Positions 8,382 to 16,900 of a stretch of DNA of 26,797 nt are shown piece after piece. Made by a program: the position numbers and the translations under genes. Source of the DNA: JADKIH01 sp031411835 (GTDB taxonomy: Bacteria > Bacteroidota > Bacteroidia > AKYH767-A > 2013-40CM-41-45); assembly GCA_031411835.1 (NCBI GenBank), contig JANOBV010000310.1, positions 1 to 26,797 of the forward strand, in the 5' to 3' direction. Each line of letters starts with the position of its first letter. Within the stretch, counting starts at the first letter, position 1. The notes beneath the pieces were generated by a model. It made no database searches. It saw only the letters and a list, made by a program, of their open reading frames with translations, and was not told where the DNA came from.

Positions 8382-9248
8382 TTAGCTTCTAACCATCACC
8401 TCCGAATAAAACTTCCTCGTCTTCAAATCATAATGATTGCCCTTCGCCATTACATGAACAATCAAGTTCTCAATTGAAAGTGGTGTGCCTTCTTTTAAGT
8501 CGGCGATATTGTTATGTCGAATATTGTGTCCGTCTATAATGATAATAAGTCCGCTGCCAATTGCTTCCATGTAACGACCTTCTGAGATCAACACTCCTGT
8601 GTCTTCTCCTAAGCCAATTCCAATGCATCCGGGATTCGCAGCAACTGCTTGTGTCAAGCGACCGAAACGATTTCTTGTCACGAAATGTGAATCGATGATC
8701 ACATCTTTTATAAATGCTAATCCTGTAGTGATCTTGACTTCGCCTTTGAACAATGCTTCTGAACTATTTCCCTGATAGATCATCGTATTCGACATGGCCA
8801 TCGCTCCGGCACTTGTGCCTGCTATGATAAATGTGTCTTCGTGATAATATCTGTGACAAAGTATTTCTAGAAATTCCGTTCCACCGAAAATAGAAGAGAG
8901 GCGAAGCTGATTTCCGCCACTAAACATCACACTGTGACAATTTTTTATCCGCTCGATCATTTCCGGTTTCATAGCATCTTCGCGATTGCGAATGTCCATC
9001 ACACGAATGTTGGAACAACCTAGCTTCTTAAATGCATCCTCGTAATTATGACCGATTTCTTCTGGAATAGAAGATGCACTTGTAATGACTTCTATATATG
9101 CATCATGACCACCGGCTTCTTGTACAATTCTGCTTAAAATTTGTAACTCGAAAAAATTCAGGTTATTCTTTTGAGTGAAATTCGGTTCCGGTTCTGTCCC
9201 TTTATCTTCTGCTCCACCAATGGAGATAAGCTTTCCCTTAGGAATCAT
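8382..9248 (-). CDS. cphB: Cyanophycinase (peptidase family S51)
   Basis: A 288-residue cytoplasmic serine exopeptidase that releases beta-Asp-Arg dipeptides from cyanophycin, a non-ribosomal storage polymer of aspartate and arginine. Seen: KGKLISIGGAEDKG at the N terminus, FSGGNQLRL at 109-117, the nucleophile elbow GTSAGAM with Ser146, a probable active-site His in IDSHFVTRNRFGRL, and IGLGEDTGVLI, all in family order and spacing. Length is normal for bacterial CphB. It is divergent from the cyanophycin synthetase gene, with 188 bases between them. The dipeptide would need an isoaspartyl dipeptidase encoded elsewhere to yield free amino acids. Its own terminator lies 26 bases downstream. A different S51 peptidase is possible in principle, but the neighbour makes cyanophycinase very likely. 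Confidence 0.93.
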   Translation of the reverse strand: MIPKGKLISIGGAEDKGTEPEPNFTQKNNLNFFELQILSRIVQEAGGHDAYIEVITSASSIPEEIGHNYEDAFKKLGCSNIRVMDIRNREDAMKPEMIERIKNCHSVMFSGGNQLRLSSIFGGTEFLEILCHRYYHEDTFIIAGTSAGAMAMSNTMIYQGNSSEALFKGEVKITTGLAFIKDVIIDSHFVTRNRFGRLTQAVAANPGCIGIGLGEDTGVLISEGRYMEAIGSGLIIIIDGHNIRHNNIADLKEGTPLSIENLIVHVMAKGNHYDLKTRKFYSEVMVRS

Positions 9249-9276
9249 AGTTTATTAATAGTTTAATAATAGTGGG

Positions 9277-9284
9277 CAAATATA
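9277..9284 (-). promoter_or_regulatory. Promoter -7 element of cphB
   Basis: On the minus strand TATATTTG (9284-9277) matches TAnnTTTG exactly and would place the transcript start about 20 bases before the ATG at 9248. No good TTG is seen at the -33 distance, so the promoter may be weak or activator-dependent. Confidence 0.55.
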
Positions 9285-9378
9285 GGAATACAAGCGGTTT
9301 TGAGGAGCTTTTAACTTTCAGTTATTCACTCTTTTTCCAACAATCAAAAGCCATTTTTCGATATTTTTTTAAGTTTTT

Positions 9379-9408
9379 TTTGAAATTCAACAAAAACTCT
9401 CTACTTTG
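9379..9408 (+). promoter_or_regulatory. Probable promoter of cphA
   Basis: TTTG (9379-9382), a 19-base spacer and TACTTTG (9402-9408) resemble the Bacteroidota promoter with a one-base-short -7 box. Transcription would start near 9415, about 22 bases before the ATG at 9437. The T-tracts just upstream (9364-9381) may act as an UP-like or curved element. Confidence 0.5.
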
Positions 9409-9436
9409 ATACGGAAATCCACGCAAAATCTATTTT

Positions 9437-12091
9437 ATGAATATACTTGACATTCGGGTCATGAAAGGCCCTAACTATTGGTCAATTCGTCGTCACAAAT
9501 TAGTGGTGATGAAACTTGATATTGAAGAACTCGAAGATTTACCTACAAATAAAATTGCAGGGTTTTCTGAACGACTTGAAAAAGTTTTTCCTTCTATGTA
9601 TTCGCATGAATGTTCTGAAGGACATGCAGGCGGATTTTTCAAACGTGTGAAAGAGGGAACTTGGATGGGTCACGTTGTTGAACATCTCGCATTAGAAATT
9701 CAAACGCTTGCCGGAATGGATTGTGGTTTCGGTCGTACACGTAGCACAGGACAACATGGTGTATACAATGTTGTCTTCAATTACATGGAAGAAAAAGTTG
9801 GCTTCTTTGCTGCACGCGCTGCAGTTCGTATTGCAGATGCACTTGTAAAAAATATTGAGTATGATCTTGCTGATGATATTCAACGTATGCGTGAAATTCG
9901 TGAAGAAGATCGTCTCGGACCATCAACCGGTTCTATCGTTGATGAAGCGATCAAACGTAAAATTCCTTGGATCCGTTTGAACAAACATTCACTTGTTCAA
10001 CTTGGCTATGGAAAAAATCAACATCGTATTCAGGCAACTGTTGCAAGTACAACTTCGTCTATTGCAGTTGAAGTTGCATGTGATAAAGAAGAAACAAAAA
10101 ATTTATTGGAAGCTGCATCTATCCCTGTTCCACGTGGAAGAGTGGTGTACGACGAAGAAGATCTTGAAACAGCTGTAAAAAGAATCGGTTATCCAATCGT
10201 ATTGAAACCTGTCGGTGGAAATCACGGACGCGGTGCAACGATCAATGTTCAAACTTGGGAAGAAGCAGTGGAAGCATTAGCTGCTGCGAAAAGAGTTTCT
10301 CGTGGCGTGATCGTAGAAAAATTTATTACCGGATATGATTATCGTTTGCTAGTAGTGAATTATAAATTCATTGCCGGTGCGAAACGTACTCCGGCAATGG
10401 TAACGGGCGATGGAACTCATAATGTAAAACAATTGATCGATATTGTTAATAGTGATCCTCGTCGTGGTTATGGACATGAAAAAGTATTGACTGCAATTAA
10501 GATCGATGATACAACTCTTGCAATGCTTGCAGAGAAAAATCTTACTCTTGACTCAATTATTTCAAAAGGAGAAGAGTTGCATTTGAAACGTACTGCAAAT
10601 CTTTCTACAGGTGGAACATCAACTGATGTTACAGAAATTGTACATCCATTCAATGTATTTTTAGCGGAACGAATTGCTCGTATCATTGGATTAGATATTT
10701 GCGGTATTGATATCATGAGTCCAGATATCCGCGAACCTCTTCACGAAAATGGCGCAGCTGTATTGGAAGTAAATGCCGGTCCCGGATTCAGAATGCACAT
10801 TGCTCCTGCAGAAGGTCTGCCGCGAAATGTTGCTGAACCGGTTATCGATATGCTTTATCCTCCGGGAAGCACAGCACGTATTCCTATCATTGCTGTGTCA
10901 GGAACAAATGGTAAAACAACAACCACTCGTTTGATCGCTCACATTGTAAAAACGATGGGACATAGAGTTGGATTTACAACGACAGACGGAATTTATATTC
11001 AGAATCAGATGGTAGAAAAAGGTGATTGCACCGGACCATTAAGTGCTGAATTTGTTTTGCGTGATCCAACTGTCGACTTCGCTGTACTTGAATGTGCACG
11101 CGGTGGGATTCTAAAAGCAGGACTTGGTTTTCATAATTGTGATATCAGTATTGTAACAAATGTTGCAGCTGATCATTTAGGATTGAAAGACATTAATACA
11201 CTTGAAGAAATGGCGCGTGTAAAAAGTGTTGTTGCAGAAAGTGTATTACCTGAAGGCTATGCGATCTTAAATGCTGATGATGATCTCGTGTACGACATGC
11301 GCAGAAATATCAAAGCAAATGTTGCATTGTTTAGTTTAGATGAAAACAATCCGCGGATAATTAAACATACAGAAAGTGGTGGACTATCTGCCATTGTTGA
11401 AAATGGTTATGTTACCATTTGCAAAGGAACATGGAAGATCAGAATTGATAAAGTAATTAATATTCCTTTGACATTCTCCGGTAAAGCTGTCTTTATGATC
11501 CAGAATATTTTGCCTGCTGTTCTCGCAGGATTTATTCGTGGATTCAAAGTTGACGATATGCGTCTTGCATTGGAAACATTTATTCCTTCGCCAACACAAA
11601 CTCCGGGTCGAATGAATATGTTCCAGTTCCGCAACTTCAACGTTATGGTTGATTACGCTCACAATCCTGCAGGCTTCCAAGCAATCGCTCGTTTCCTTGA
11701 CAGAATAGAAGCCAAACCAAAAGTAGGAATCATAGCAGGAGTTGGAGATCGAAGAGATGAAGACATTATTCAATTGGGGACAATTGCTTCGCAAATGTTT
11801 GATGAGATCATTATTCGTCAAGATAAAAATCTTCGCGGTCGTGGCGAAGACGAGATCATTGAATTAATGATGCGCGGAATTCAAAGTGATGATGCGAAAA
11901 AGAAAGTAACCGTCATGCCTAAAGAATCAGAAGCTATTGATCATGCAATTAAAAATGCGAAGAAAGGATCATTCATTGTTATTTGTAGTGATGTTGTTCC
12001 TGATGCATTGGATCAAATATTGAAATACAAAGAGGCGGAAGATAATTTTGCGATACATAAGGAGGATATTCCTTCTCCTAGTACAATCTAA
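9437..12091 (+). CDS. cphA: Cyanophycin synthetase
   Basis: An 884-residue enzyme that extends cyanophycin by alternate ATP-dependent addition of aspartate to the backbone and arginine to the side chain. Domains in order: an N-terminal CphA-specific region (about 1-160, MKGPNYWSIRRHKLVVMKLD, HVVEHLALEIQ); an ATP-grasp domain (about 215-485, YPIVLKPVGGNHGRG, VLEVNAGPGFRMH) that adds aspartate; and a Mur-ligase-like domain with P-loop GTNGKTTTTR at 489-498 and C-terminal VDYAHNPAGFQ, GVGDRRDEDI, that adds arginine. Length and domain order match primer-dependent CphA1-type enzymes. No active-site loss was noticed. Divergent from cyanophycinase; followed 10 bases later by a strong terminator, so monocistronic. 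The pair makes a complete synthesis and breakdown module for nitrogen storage. Confidence 0.95.
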   Translation: MNILDIRVMKGPNYWSIRRHKLVVMKLDIEELEDLPTNKIAGFSERLEKVFPSMYSHECSEGHAGGFFKRVKEGTWMGHVVEHLALEIQTLAGMDCGFGRTRSTGQHGVYNVVFNYMEEKVGFFAARAAVRIADALVKNIEYDLADDIQRMREIREEDRLGPSTGSIVDEAIKRKIPWIRLNKHSLVQLGYGKNQHRIQATVASTTSSIAVEVACDKEETKNLLEAASIPVPRGRVVYDEEDLETAVKRIGYPIVLKPVGGNHGRGATINVQTWEEAVEALAAAKRVSRGVIVEKFITGYDYRLLVVNYKFIAGAKRTPAMVTGDGTHNVKQLIDIVNSDPRRGYGHEKVLTAIKIDDTTLAMLAEKNLTLDSIISKGEELHLKRTANLSTGGTSTDVTEIVHPFNVFLAERIARIIGLDICGIDIMSPDIREPLHENGAAVLEVNAGPGFRMHIAPAEGLPRNVAEPVIDMLYPPGSTARIPIIAVSGTNGKTTTTRLIAHIVKTMGHRVGFTTTDGIYIQNQMVEKGDCTGPLSAEFVLRDPTVDFAVLECARGGILKAGLGFHNCDISIVTNVAADHLGLKDINTLEEMARVKSVVAESVLPEGYAILNADDDLVYDMRRNIKANVALFSLDENNPRIIKHTESGGLSAIVENGYVTICKGTWKIRIDKVINIPLTFSGKAVFMIQNILPAVLAGFIRGFKVDDMRLALETFIPSPTQTPGRMNMFQFRNFNVMVDYAHNPAGFQAIARFLDRIEAKPKVGIIAGVGDRRDEDIIQLGTIASQMFDEIIIRQDKNLRGRGEDEIIELMMRGIQSDDAKKKVTVMPKESEAIDHAIKNAKKGSFIVICSDVVPDALDQILKYKEAEDNFAIHKEDIPSPSTI

Positions 12092-12101
12092 ATTTATATC
12101 G

Positions 12102-12128
12102 AAACGACCAGTAATTTGGTCGTTTTTT
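12102..12128 (+). terminator. Intrinsic terminator of cphA
   Basis: A 9-bp perfect stem (AAACGACCA 12102-12110 with TGGTCGTTT 12117-12125) with a 6-base loop runs into a continuous T-tract to 12128. It sits 10 bases after the cphA stop and insulates it from the toxin-antitoxin operon. Confidence 0.9.
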
Positions 12129-12135
12129 TGTTCAT

Positions 12136-12179
12136 AATATGCTATAAAATCACATTTTAGTATGATTTTATAGCATATT
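12136..12179. repeat. 17-base perfect inverted repeat, candidate HipB operator
   Basis: AATATGCTATAAAATCA (12136-12152) is matched exactly by its reverse complement at 12163-12179, across a 10-base spacer. There is no T-run after it and the cphA terminator is already complete upstream, so a second terminator is unlikely. Its place about 100 bases before hipB, and the general habit of HipB proteins to bind several palindromes upstream of their own operon, make an operator the best guess. Confidence 0.6.
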
Positions 12180-12220
12180 TTATTTAAAATTTCGTAAAAA
12201 TTGAACAAATAGTAATATAG

Positions 12221-12276
12221 TGTGATTATACTTACTTTAATTGAAGAAATGCATTATATTTACTTCAAAAATCACA
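12221..12276 (+). promoter_or_regulatory. Probable hipBST promoter with inverted AATCACA sites
   Basis: TATATTTA (12255-12262), one base off TAnnTTTG, lies 20 bases before the hipB ATG; no convincing -33 TTG is seen. It is flanked by TGTGATT (12221-12227) and its inverse AATCACA (12270-12276), the latter at the expected transcript start. The same heptamer recurs in the upstream palindrome at 12148-12154, with a one-mismatch inverse at 12161-12167. This arrangement suggests autorepression by HipB. Confidence 0.45.
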
Positions 12277-12281
12277 GTATA

Positions 12282-12491
12282 ATGTTAATTGAAGAAATTG
12301 GTAGAGCTTTAAGAAACAGGAGAAAAGAATTGGGAATTACCCAACCACATTTGGCGGAATTAGCAAATGTGAGTACAAATACGCTTTATAAATTAGAGCG
12401 AGGACAAAGTAATCCATCATTTGAAGTACTTAGCAAATTATCAGAAATATTAGGAATGGAAATTATTGTTGACGTAAAAAAAAGTAGTTGA
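12282..12491 (+). CDS. hipB: HipB-like XRE antitoxin and repressor
   Basis: A 69-residue helix-turn-helix protein. IGRALRNRRKELGITQPHLAELANVSTNTLYKLERG covers helices 1-4 of an XRE/Cro-C1 fold, with ITQPHLAELANVSTNTLYKL as the DNA-reading unit, and MEIIVDVKK is a short dimer-type beta strand near the end. It is smaller than E. coli HipB and has no long C-terminal tail. The ATG at 12282 is chosen: the frame reaches back to a GTG at 12222, but those 20 extra residues precede the domain and would cover the presumed promoter. hipS starts 4 bases after the stop. Known HipB proteins repress their operon and bind the toxin complex. Confidence 0.85.
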   Translation: MLIEEIGRALRNRRKELGITQPHLAELANVSTNTLYKLERGQSNPSFEVLSKLSEILGMEIIVDVKKSS

Positions 12492-12495
12492 ATAA

Positions 12496-12825
12496 ATGAG
12501 AGTATTGGAAGTTTACAGAAACGGAATTTTAGCAGGGATCTTATCAGAAAAAGATCGAAAGAATTTTATTTTTCGTTACGTCGATATTTATTTTAAAGAT
12601 CCAAAATGTCGGGCTATTAGTTTAACATTTCCGAAAACTCAAATTGAATACACTTGCAATTTTTTATTTCCATTCTTTAGTAATATGATTGCCGAAGGAG
12701 AAAATAAAAAAATACAAAGTCGGATGTTAAGAATAGATGAGAGTGACCAATTTGGATTACTTATGGCAACTGCAACTGCTGATACAATTGGAAATATAAC
12801 TGTTAGAAAAATTGATGCAAAATGA
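12496..12825 (+). CDS. hipS: HipS-like protein (HipA N-terminal subdomain, stand-alone)
   Basis: A 109-residue protein matching only the N-terminal subdomain of HipA: VYRNGILAGILSE (6-18), FIFRYVDIYF, AISLTFPKTQ (40-49), LFPFFSNMIAEG (57-68), RMLRIDESDQFGLLMATATADTIGNITV (76-103). In ordinary HipA this region is fused to the kinase. In HipBST systems it is a separate protein and, in E. coli O127:H6, the actual antitoxin against HipT. The gene is 4 bases after hipB and its TGA overlaps the ATG of hipT in ATGA, so the two are translationally coupled. The protein has no tryptophan, discussed under findings. The symbol is given by analogy; function not shown for this lineage. Confidence 0.83.
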   Translation: MRVLEVYRNGILAGILSEKDRKNFIFRYVDIYFKDPKCRAISLTFPKTQIEYTCNFLFPFFSNMIAEGENKKIQSRMLRIDESDQFGLLMATATADTIGNITVRKIDAK

Positions 12826-13826
12826 GTTTACCTGAAATTAAATATTGTCCGGGAACATTAGCGGAAGGTTTTGAAACGTATAGTGCTTCATGTATTCGAA
12901 AATTGTTTTATGGTAAATCGGTAAACCATGTTCTCACTATGCCATCTCCTCAAATGGATGATGCTACGCTTGCAGAATTTCTTGAGAATATGAAAAGGAT
13001 TTCTGTTTCCGGTTTTCAATCAAAGATAAGCATGGTTTTGAGCAAAAATATTTTAAGATTAACTCAGGAAGGAGAACAAGGCACACATATTTTAAAACCA
13101 ATTCCATCGTTATTGAAAAAAAGAGAAGAAGTTCCTTCGAATGAACATTTGACTATGCAAATTGCTAATCAAGTGTATCGAATGAATACTGCAGAAAATG
13201 CTTTAATATTTTTTAAAGGCGGTGAACATGCTTATATCACAAAAAGGTTTGATGTAAAAGATCTGAAAGAAAAATTGAAATGGGGGCAAGAGGATTTTGC
13301 ATCATTAGCCGGTAAAACTACTTTGCATTCGAATGAAAAATATGAATACAGCTATGAAGAAGCCGGATTGTTGTTACAAAAATATGTTAAAGCTTGGCGA
13401 GTAGAAATCGAAAAGTACTTTTCATTAGTGGTTTTTAACTTCCTGTTTTCAAATGGTGATGCGCATCTAAAAAATTTCTCATTATTAGAAACTTCAACTC
13501 AAGATTATTTGCTAAGTCCTGCATACGATCTTATTAACACAAAACTTCATGTTGACGATACAGATTTCGCTTTAGAAAGAGGATTGTTTGCTGATGAGTT
13601 CAAAAGTAAAGATTATAAAAAAACAGGACATCCTTCGAAAATCGATTTTATAGAATTTGCAAATAGAATAGGGGTAGTGGAAAGTAGAATTGAAAAGTTA
13701 TTAGCCCCTTTTTTAGAGAAACAACCTTTTGTAGAAACTTTGATTAGTCGATCTTTTTTAAACTCTGCAAGTAAAAAGAGTTACCTGCTTTTGTATAATA
13801 GAAAACGGAATTTTTTAGTTGGCTAG
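12822..13826 (+). CDS. hipT: HipT-like serine/threonine kinase toxin (HipA C-terminal domain)
   Basis: A 334-residue HipA-like kinase lacking the N-terminal subdomain. Seen: Gly-rich loop RISVSGFQSKIS (59-70) with paired serines Ser61 and Ser63, the place where HipT kinases carry their SIS-type autophosphorylation sites; ATP-binding Lys92 in HILKP; YITKRFD (138-144); QEDFASLAG (156-164); catalytic loop NGDAHLKN (211-218) with Asp213 and Asn218; metal-binding Asp236 in PAYDLIN. All kinase residues are present, so it should be active. HipA phosphorylates glutamyl-tRNA synthetase; E. coli HipT phosphorylates tryptophanyl-tRNA synthetase; the target here is unknown. Translationally coupled to hipS. 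Roughly 45 residues precede the Gly-rich loop. Confidence 0.87.
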   Translation: MSLPEIKYCPGTLAEGFETYSASCIRKLFYGKSVNHVLTMPSPQMDDATLAEFLENMKRISVSGFQSKISMVLSKNILRLTQEGEQGTHILKPIPSLLKKREEVPSNEHLTMQIANQVYRMNTAENALIFFKGGEHAYITKRFDVKDLKEKLKWGQEDFASLAGKTTLHSNEKYEYSYEEAGLLLQKYVKAWRVEIEKYFSLVVFNFLFSNGDAHLKNFSLLETSTQDYLLSPAYDLINTKLHVDDTDFALERGLFADEFKSKDYKKTGHPSKIDFIEFANRIGVVESRIEKLLAPFLEKQPFVETLISRSFLNSASKKSYLLLYNRKRNFLVG

Positions 13827-13970
13827 ATCACATGGCCCAAAGAATTAATGTTCTTACACTGCTTTTTTGTCATTTTTTTGATATTAACTTCAATTTCTAA
13901 CAATTAGTGGAACTTTTTACCCCTGTTTCAGTAAAAAACCGATAATTCTTACAGGAATAAATCTAACCCA

Positions 13971-16900
13971 ATGCTGAATTTTACTCAAACAAGTGAAACC
14001 CATAGTAGTATAAGTCCTTTTTTACGCCGACTTATACTATTTATTTCAATCGCAGCTACGATTGGTATCTTCCCTAGAAAAGCATTTGCCACTCACATGG
14101 CAGGAGCAGACATAGCCTATACATGTCTTGGTGGAAATTCGTATCGCATCCAATTAACTTTCTATAGAGATTGTGCAGGTTCGCAAGCGCTTTCGGAAGT
14201 TTATCTCGATTTCACTTCCGCAAGTTGTAACCAAAGTTTTCAGCAGACTTTAGTAGTAGAAGATAGTTCTGAGATCGCTTATCCGTGTCCTTCTCAAACA
14301 ACAAAATGTACAGACCCAACTTCACCGAACCCCGGGATCAAGCAATACATTTATTCGCAGATCGTAACTCTTCCTGCACAATGTAATGATTGGGTCATCG
14401 GCTGGGAATATTGTTGTCGAAATTGTGACATAACAACAATGGTACAAACTACTCCATGTGTTCCGGGTTCTAATCCCGGATTATACATTGCTACTACTTT
14501 GGATAATCTAAGCGTAACTTGTAATTCATCTCCACAATTTTCTAATATTCCAATTGCATTTGTTTGCGTTGGACAATCATTCACTTACAATCATGGTGTG
14601 TTTGATCCTGATGGCGATTCATTGGTGTATTCACTTGTTGATCCTTTGACAAGCGATAGTTTACATACACCAATTCCATATTTACCCGGATTTTCTGCTA
14701 CAAGTCCAATCACTTCTTCCCCTGCATTGGGAATTGATCCTGTAACAGGCGATATCACGTTTACTCCAACACAAACTGAAGTAGGTGTGCTTTCTGTTTT
14801 AGTTCAAGAATATAGAAACGGAGTTTTGATCGGAAGTGTTGTTCGTGATATGGAAATTTATATTCGTCCTTGTACTAATAATATTCCTACTGCAACAGGA
14901 ATCAATGGTGGTCCATCGAGAGATACTACTGTTTGTCCGGGTACAGCTTTTTGTTTCGATATCTTATCAAATGACATTGATCCGAATCAAAGTGTTTCAA
15001 TGGTATGGAATCAAGGTATTGCAGGTGGTACTTTTAATGTAACCGGTTTTCCATTTCCAACAGGAGAATTTTGTTGGACGGCACCAACTGTTAACGTAAG
15101 CACATTGCCTTATACATTTACGGTTACTGTTACCGATAATGCTTGTCCAAGTAATGGATATCAAACGTATTCATTCAATATATATGTAAACACTCCGATC
15201 CAAAGTGTTACATCTACTAATATTTCATGTAATGGAGCAGGAGATGGGACAGCAACAGCATTGACAACTAGTCCAACAGGAAATTATACTTTCTCTTGGT
15301 TGCCGGGTGGTGATACAACTCAAACAATTACCGGTCTTATTGCCGGGACATATACAGTTACAGTACTTGATAGTGTGAGCGGTTGTTCTGCTTCAGGAAC
15401 AACAACAGTTGTTGATCCGGCTCTTATCTCAGATAGTATTTATTCAACAGGAACACCTTGTACAGGAAATGGTTTTGCTGTTGTTTTTGCTTCGGGCGGA
15501 ACTGGTGCCTATTCTTATAGCTGGAATACAATTCCTCCAACATTAAATGATACAGTGACCGGACTTTCTGCCGGAACATATCAAGTAACAATTACTGATG
15601 CTAATGGTTGTTCATTTACAGATTCAGTTGCAGTTTCTACCGGACCCGGTTCTGTTGTTGTAACGATCGATTCTGTTGCGACTTTGAATTGCTATACAGA
15701 CACAACCGGTTATGCAAGTGTTTCTGCAACAGGTGGAACTCCAGGATATACTTATGTTTGGAATACAATTCCAGTTCAAAACGGTCCGTTAGCAACAAAT
15801 CTTTCACCCGGAATTTATACAGTTACAGTTACTGACTCAGTTGGTTGTTCATCAACACAAAATGTGAATGTCGCTTCACCTGCTGCAATTGTTCTAACAG
15901 GTTCTAGTACACAGGCAGGATGTAATCTTGCTGATGGTAGTGCCAGTGTATCTGTTGCAGGCGGATTACCCGGATATACATATTCTTGGGATACACTTTC
16001 TGTAACTACTGCAACATTGAATAATGTACCGGCAGGAATTTATAATGTTACCGTTGTTGATACGAATGGTTGTACCTCTAATTTAGATGTTGCAGTTTCT
16101 AACACAACTATTCCTGCACCAGCTGTAAATGTTTCCGGACAGCCATTATGTAATGGTGATACAAATGCAACAGCAGTAATTGTTCCTCAAGGTGGAACAG
16201 CGCCATTCACATTCACATGGGATGGAGCTTCATCGAATGACACGATAATAAATCTTGCTGCAGGAACTTATATAGCGGGTATTTCAGATTCTGCAGGTTG
16301 TACTTCATTTACGACTGTTGTAATTACTCAACCGGCTGTTATTAATATAAATTTCGTTGCAACAAATCCAAGTTGCTTCGGTGATAGCAGTGGTGGTGCA
16401 ACAGTTAGTCCTATTGGCGGAACTTCTCCATTTACATATTCATGGTCGCCCATTGGCGGAACAGATTCTGTTGCAACAGATCTTCCTCCGGGAACATATA
16501 CTGTTACTGTTACAGATGCGAACAATTGTTCTTCAACGGCATCGACTACAATTACTACTACAGCACAAATTTTTGTTAATGTTACTGATTCTGTTAATGC
16601 AACATGTCATGGAAGTAATGATGCTTCAATTGACATCACAGTATCTGGTAGTAATCCATTTACATTCAACTGGAATCAAGGTGAAGCTTTCACGGAAGAT
16701 CTTGTAAATATTGATGCTGGTCCATATACAGTTGTTGTGTCTGACGTTGTTGGTTGTACATCTTCATTGACCGTTAGCATTTCTCAGCCGCCGGCAATAC
16801 CTGTTGATGCAGGTGTTGATACTGCAATTTGTAATGGTGTGAGCCAATATCAATTAGACGCTAACTTGTTCGCGGGAACAACAGGTACTTGGACTTCATC

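Noticed and set aside
11384..11821. 145-codon minus-strand open frame within cphA
   Set aside because: It lies wholly opposite the Mur-ligase part of cphA, has no recognisable domain and is an antisense shadow.
4723..12091. Functional link between the asnB-type gene and cyanophycin metabolism through aspartate and asparagine
   Set aside because: The gene is tightly joined to the glycan operon and separated from the cph genes by a terminator and an unrelated gene, so proximity is probably chance.
12222..12281. GTG start giving HipB 20 extra residues
   Set aside because: The extra residues precede the helix-turn-helix domain and would cover the likely promoter and operator half-sites; the ATG at 12282 fits the family better.
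12496..12825. Broken hipA (frameshift splitting one gene)
   Set aside because: Both pieces have proper starts and ends, an ATGA coupling overlap, and the break falls at the known HipS/HipT boundary.
13845..13877. Possible terminator after hipT (AAGAA...TTCTT followed by T-rich sequence)
   Set aside because: The stem is only about five A/T-rich pairs and the T-run is separated from it; not strong enough to call.
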